A DNA stretch of 64,000 nt from the NCBI RefSeq assembly GCF_000730165.1, contig NZ_CP022112.1, positions 1,466,001-1,530,000 of the forward strand. Direction: 5' to 3'. Within the stretch, counting starts at the first letter, position 1. Every line of letters begins with the position of its first letter. This document shows, one piece after another, positions 60,531 to 64,000 of the stretch. Position numbers and translations under genes: made by a program. The notes beneath the pieces are model-generated. The model was not told the origin of the DNA. It searched no databases and worked only from the letters and a program-made list of their open reading frames with translations. The stretch comes from Nitrospirillum viridazoti CBAmc. Lineage in GTDB: Bacteria > Pseudomonadota > Alphaproteobacteria > Azospirillales > Azospirillaceae.

Positions 60531-61157
60531 ATGTTGAAATTCCCAAGCAAGTCTTATGAAGACTGTGGCAAATACGGCGAAGATTATTTCGATCAACTGG
60601 CTAAGGCTTCCGCGACGGTGGACCGGGGGGCCCTGCAGTGCGCCGCCGATCTGCTGACTGGCGCGATCGCCGGCGGCGCCACGCTGTACGCCTGTGGCAA
60701 CGGCGGGTCCGCGGCTATCGCCAATCACTTGGTCTGCGACTGCGTCAAAGGCGTGCGCACCGACACGACAGTGAAGCCCCGCGTGCACAGCCTGTCGGCC
60801 AATACCGAGATCATCACAGCGATCGCGAACGACATTGCCTATGAGGATATCTTTTCGTTCCAATTGGAGTCATACGGCAGGCCCGGCGACGTCCTGATCG
60901 CCATCAGTTCTTCCGGTGGATCGCCTAACATCATCAAAGCCATTGAAAAGGCGCGCGAACTGGGCATGAAGTCCATCGCCATGACCGGCTTCACCGGCGG
61001 CGCGTCGGCTAAAGCTGCGGATGTCAGCCTGCATGTCGATGCTCATAACTACGGCGTCGTGGAAGACCTGCATCAGTCCTTCATGCATTTGCTGGCCCAG
61101 TTTCTGCGCCAGCGCCACATGCCTGATGAACGGTTGATCACCGAGAAGAAGTTCTGA
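60531..61157 (+). CDS. gmhA: D-sedoheptulose-7-phosphate isomerase GmhA
   Basis: 208 residues with a single SIS domain. Visible: TLYACGNGGSAAIANHLVCDCVKGV (sugar-phosphate loop), SLSANTEIITAIANDIAYEDIFSFQL, DVLIAISSSGGSPNIIKAIEKA (second loop) and VEDLHQSFMHLLAQFL. GmhA converts sedoheptulose-7-phosphate into D-glycero-D-manno-heptose-7-phosphate, the first committed step. AGGTGAAG precedes ATG 60531. It is separated from hddA by two glycosyltransferase-type genes yet completes the pathway. Confidence 0.92.
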   Translation: MLKFPSKSYEDCGKYGEDYFDQLAKASATVDRGALQCAADLLTGAIAGGATLYACGNGGSAAIANHLVCDCVKGVRTDTTVKPRVHSLSANTEIITAIANDIAYEDIFSFQLESYGRPGDVLIAISSSGGSPNIIKAIEKARELGMKSIAMTGFTGGASAKAADVSLHVDAHNYGVVEDLHQSFMHLLAQFLRQRHMPDERLITEKKF

Positions 61158-61285
61158 CCGGGAATTGCCGAGTGACTGGCATCATGGGGGATTGGACGGA
61201 ATGTCGGACGGGGAAGAGGCTTCCCATCCCCCAGTAGCGGATGGCGCTGCGCTCAAATGGACTACTTCGTCGCCTGTGAAGAATG

Positions 61286-61331
61286 GCCCTGATCGGCTCA
61301 ATTGGAGGTGATCAGGGCGGGTCTTCTTCTT
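61286..61331 (+). terminator. Rho-independent terminator after gmhA
   Basis: GCCCTGATC (61286-61294) pairs with GATCAGGGC (61310-61318), followed by GGGTCTTCTTCTT. It lies 130 bp after the gmhA stop and before the convergent epimerase gene. Confidence 0.7.
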
Positions 61332-61398
61332 GATTGCCGCAGCGCGATAATTCCGCGTCAACCGCGCTCACACCAAGAAATTTATGCGACTATAATAC

Positions 61399-62373
61399 TT
61401 AGGGCGCACTTTTCCTGATCCATTCAATCGTAGCACGCAGCCCATCCGACCAACTGGTCAGCGGGCGCCACCCCATTTCCCGGTAAATCAGACCGATATC
61501 CAGCACGTTGACCGGCACGTCGGTGGCTCGCCCAGGCTTATAGATGACATCCAGCGTCCTGTCGGACAAGATCGCCCTCAGGTCGGCAATGATCTGGTTG
61601 ATGCTGCGGCCCTCGCCCTGGCCAACGTTGAAGACCTTGTGCGATCCGTCGTGGGTGGCTGACGCGACGAGCGCGGACACCACGTCATCGACATAAATGA
61701 AGTCGCGCACCACCTCGCCCGTGCCCCAGATCTCCAGCGGCAACCCATCCAACGCCCGACGAGCCAGTGCGGCGATGACACCCTGCTTACGACGCCCAGT
61801 CTGGTAAGGCCCGAAGGGGTTCGCCACCCGCAGCACGGCATAGTCCAAGCCATAGAGATGGCGATACAGCCCCAGATACTTCTCTATGGCCAGCTTGCCA
61901 ATGCCATAGGCCGCGATGGGGTTGGTGGGGGCGCTCTCGGGAATGGGGACTTGCTGGGGAATGCCGTAGACGGTTCCCCCGGAAGAGGCGAAGACGACCT
62001 TGCGCACGCCAGAGGCACGGGCGATATCCAGCAAATGCAGCGTCTGCACAACGCTGCCGGACAGATCTGCGATCGGATCCTTGTTGGAGCTTTCCGGCAA
62101 ACTGCCACTGATGAGGTGGAAGATCACCTCATTGCCTTCCACCGCCCGGGCCACCGCGGCGTGGTCGGTGAAGTCCCCCGTCATCCAATCCCCCCCCCCC
62201 AAGGCCCCGGGAAGTGGCTGGGAGCGGCCGAAAGCTTGGACCACAGCACCATTCGCCTGCAAGCGGCGGCAAAGGTTGGTGCCGATAAAGCCGCCCGCAC
62301 CCAGAACCAGGCATCGGCGACCCTTCAGCGGGGACGCGCCGCCCACATCATCTCGACTGCCAACAGGCGTCAT
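61399..62373 (-). CDS. NAD-dependent epimerase (UDP-glucose 4-epimerase-like) with 11-G tract
   Basis: 324 residues, extended SDR. GRRCLVLGAGGFIGTNLCRRLQANGAVVQAFGR (GxxGxxG), then FASSGGTVYG, AAYGIGKLAIEKYL (Tyr-x-x-x-Lys), RVANPFGPYQTG and VVRDFIYVDDVVSALV. It resembles GalE/WbpP-like enzymes acting on nucleotide sugars. Codons 58-62 (LGGGD) contain eleven consecutive G on the coding strand, a slippage-prone tract. Its start overlaps the glycosyltransferase stop (ATGA, 62370-62373). Confidence 0.87.
   Translation of the reverse strand: MTPVGSRDDVGGASPLKGRRCLVLGAGGFIGTNLCRRLQANGAVVQAFGRSQPLPGALGGGDWMTGDFTDHAAVARAVEGNEVIFHLISGSLPESSNKDPIADLSGSVVQTLHLLDIARASGVRKVVFASSGGTVYGIPQQVPIPESAPTNPIAAYGIGKLAIEKYLGLYRHLYGLDYAVLRVANPFGPYQTGRRKQGVIAALARRALDGLPLEIWGTGEVVRDFIYVDDVVSALVASATHDGSHKVFNVGQGEGRSINQIIADLRAILSDRTLDVIYKPGRATDVPVNVLDIGLIYREMGWRPLTSWSDGLRATIEWIRKSAP
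62190..62200. repeat. Homopolymer tract: 11 consecutive C (G on the coding strand)
   Basis: Eleven C at 62190-62200 lie inside the epimerase gene near residue 60 of 324. It is by far the longest mononucleotide run noticed in the window. Loss or gain of one base would frameshift the gene at about one fifth of its length. Confidence 0.9.
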
Positions 62374-63641
62374 ATCAGGTAGCGCTCCATCTCGGTGACC
62401 ATGCGCTCGAACGTGAAACCGCGGGCGAACGTCCGCGCCCGCGCCGACACACGGTGGCGCAGTTCAGGATCGCCCACCAGAGCCATGATCCCGGCCCCCA
62501 TGTCCTGCGCGTCGCCCTTGCGGAAGAGTATGCCGCTCTCGCGATCGGTGACGATCTCGACATTGCCGCCCACGGCCGAGGCCACCGTGGGGATGCCACA
62601 GGCCAAAGCATGGATTAGGGTGAGGGAAAACGGCTCGTACAGCGACGGGAAGAGATAGATGTCATGCTCGTTGAACAACCGGAACAGCGTGTCTTCCCGC
62701 ACCGGTTCCTGGAACGTGATCGCGGGTGCGACGTCCAGATCCGCGATCAGGCTCTTCAGCCTTTCCGAATAGGCACGGTCCTGGCCGTCGCCCACAATGG
62801 TCAGATGGAACTGCCGATCCGGTTCGGTCCGGCGCAGATGGGCCAGGGCTTCCAGCGCAGTATGCACACCCTTCAAGTCGACAAGCCGGCCCGCGAACAG
62901 GAGGCGCACCGTGCCCGGGTCACAAAACTGGCGGCGATCACGGAAAGCCGAGGACGGCATGTCCGCGATGCGCACGCCATTGTGGATTACTTTGTGCGAA
63001 CGGAACGAGATGCCGGCGTCGGCATACAGGTCGCGCATAAACGCCGCACCGAAGATTGCGTCTTCCGCCAAGGGGAAGCGGGGCGTGACCACAGGGGCGG
63101 CCGGGGCGCGTATCCAGGACGGCAGCAGGCGGCGCCAGCCTGTCACGGCCGCGGGCTGAGCCGGCGGCATGAAGGGCTTATCCCCAAAAACATGCTCGGT
63201 GAAGAAACGGCCGATGTAATCGCCATCCAGGGCGGCGATAAGCCAGTTGTCCGTGAGCATGAGAACGACCCGGCATCCCACACCTTCCAACGCCCGCAGC
63301 AGCGACAGGTCGAAGAAGAACAGGTTCCAGGCGAAAATGACGTCGGGCTTTTCCGCTGCCACGGTGGCGTGCAGGATGGCGACGTTGGCCGCGTTGATGC
63401 GGGCGCGTTCCGCTTCGTCGGCGGAGAACGGGCTGTAGATGTCGTCGGCGTTGGCCAGCAGCGTCAGGCTGCGATGCACCGTTTGGCCGGCATAGTCCTG
63501 GACCTTGCCGCCATAAGTGCTGGTCAGGACAGCAACCTCGTGCTCCCGCTGGACGAAAGCGCCAGCAACATCGGCGCAGAGCCGTTCATACCCGCCGACA
63601 ACGTTGGGAGGATAGAGATTGCTCAGAAAAAGGATTTTCAT
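62370..63641 (-). CDS. GT4-family glycosyltransferase
   Basis: 423 residues, GT-B fold. The N-terminal domain begins ILFLSNLYPPNVVGGYERLCADVAGAFVQREHEVAVLTSTYGG, and DVIFAWNLFFFDLSLLRAL follows. The C-terminal nucleotide-sugar domain has RLLFAGRLVDLKGVHTALEALAHLRR, LTIVGDGQDRAY, and FNEHDIYLFPSLYEPFSLTLIHALACGIPTVASAVGGNVEIVTD (EX7E-like). It overlaps the flanking genes by 4 bp each (ATGA at both ends), indicating one minus-strand operon. Confidence 0.92.
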   Translation of the reverse strand: MKILFLSNLYPPNVVGGYERLCADVAGAFVQREHEVAVLTSTYGGKVQDYAGQTVHRSLTLLANADDIYSPFSADEAERARINAANVAILHATVAAEKPDVIFAWNLFFFDLSLLRALEGVGCRVVLMLTDNWLIAALDGDYIGRFFTEHVFGDKPFMPPAQPAAVTGWRRLLPSWIRAPAAPVVTPRFPLAEDAIFGAAFMRDLYADAGISFRSHKVIHNGVRIADMPSSAFRDRRQFCDPGTVRLLFAGRLVDLKGVHTALEALAHLRRTEPDRQFHLTIVGDGQDRAYSERLKSLIADLDVAPAITFQEPVREDTLFRLFNEHDIYLFPSLYEPFSLTLIHALACGIPTVASAVGGNVEIVTDRESGILFRKGDAQDMGAGIMALVGDPELRHRVSARARTFARGFTFERMVTEMERYLI

Positions 63642-64000
63642 GCGACGACACTATTCATGAACTGGCGGAAGGCGACGTCCGTGAAGAAAGGATGGTTCTC
63701 CAACGTCCGGCTGGGATGACGGTCGAAGTAATTGAGGAAAAGCAGCACCGGCCGGGTCAGGGTGTGGCGATCGAGCAGATCGAGCATGGGCAGGGTCCGC
63801 TGCCAATCCACGGCCGCCGCATCCGGCGCCCGCCACAGGCGGTGCAGGTAGTGCGCCACCACCGCCGCCCATTCCACCTTCACCTTCAAGTGGCCTTCGC
63901 TGATGGTATTGGTGTCATGTTGCCGATAGCTCAGCAAGGGGGCATCGACGCGATGGATGGTCCGGCCTGAGCCGACCACGCGTAAGAAGAAATCCAGGTC
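63638..64000 (-). CDS. GT2-family glycosyltransferase, C-terminal fragment (cut by window edge)
   Basis: 120 residues visible, in frame to the last base. DLDFFLRVVGSGRTIHRVDAPLLSYRQHDTNTISEG is the acceptor-side motif (D-D-F-L-R ... Y-R-x-H-x-x-N) common at the end of family-2 transferases; the remainder is helical. The N-terminal GT-A half lies outside the window. It is the first gene seen of a coupled minus-strand set with the GT4 enzyme and epimerase. Confidence 0.75.
   Translation of the reverse strand, partial: DLDFFLRVVGSGRTIHRVDAPLLSYRQHDTNTISEGHLKVKVEWAAVVAHYLHRLWRAPDAAAVDWQRTLPMLDLLDRHTLTRPVLLFLNYFDRHPSRTLENHPFFTDVAFRQFMNSVVA

Noticed and set aside
1-64000. tRNA, rRNA or CRISPR content
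   Set aside because: No clover-leaf with conserved GTTCGA arm, no rRNA motif and no regularly spaced direct repeats were seen on either strand by eye; a tRNAscan-SE or CRT run would settle it.

Overview
The window is 64 kb of high-GC DNA from a free-living, metabolically versatile Gram-negative bacterium. The most likely source is an alphaproteobacterium of the Rhodospirillales/Azospirillaceae type. Supporting this are a bacterial SUV3-like helicase, an IclR-controlled pcaF-pcaI-pcaJ cluster, two RND pumps, a TonB-dependent receptor, a Tat-exported DUF885 protein and an IS66 element. The species assignment is inference; no rRNA or tRNA gene was seen.

Layout. 1-2.3 kb: the end of a cobalamin operon on the minus strand (cobU-cobO-cobQ, cobQ cut by the window edge) behind a cobalamin riboswitch. 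2.4-8.3 kb: a GT87-type membrane glycosyltransferase, then an RND permease plus membrane-fusion protein pair closed by a terminator. 8.4-12.7 kb: a tiny membrane peptide, a periplasmic solute-binding protein, a SUV3-type helicase and an IclR regulator. 12.9-15.7 kb: the last two steps of the beta-ketoadipate pathway (thiolase and both CoA-transferase subunits). 15.9-18.5 kb: a diguanylate cyclase, a low-complexity repeat protein and a small secreted protein.

18.6-25.7 kb (minus strand): a probable operon running from a lipoprotein-like cytochrome c through an exported sugar-lactone-oxidase-type flavoprotein, an exported D-serine-dehydratase/alanine-racemase-fold protein and a TonB-dependent receptor. 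A coniferyl-aldehyde-dehydrogenase-like enzyme follows. Two TTAG-N6-CTAA palindromes, 20 bp apart, lie just upstream. 26-32 kb: an orphan sensor kinase, a DEDDh exonuclease, a divergent LysR/SDR pair, two TetR regulators and a small membrane protein. 32-38 kb: a complete tripartite RND pump (fusion protein, pump, outer-membrane channel) with a perfect 19-bp palindrome between it and its TetR gene. 38-43 kb: exported hydrolases (DUF885, a Ca-dependent PLC-like lipoprotein, an M20 peptidase).

43.3-64 kb: a surface-polysaccharide locus. It holds manC, an ABC exporter (wzm/wzt), GtrA, epimerases, glycosyltransferases, and what looks like a full GDP-D-glycero-alpha-D-manno-heptose pathway: gmhA, hddA, and one protein fusing guanylyltransferase, HAD phosphatase and a P-loop kinase-like domain. 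Two insertion sequences break it up. One is an IS66 element with an exact 8-bp target duplication, a frameshifted tnpC and a coupled YecA/UPF0149 passenger, sitting in an IS3 remnant. The other is an ISAs1 element flanked by 22-bp near-repeats. An 11-base G tract inside one epimerase gene could allow phase variation of the surface glycan.

The observations I find most unusual are: the exported flavoprotein / PLP-fold / cytochrome c / TonB module; a structured repeat present twice in intergenic DNA with compensatory stem changes; the three-domain heptose enzyme; and the homopolymer tract.
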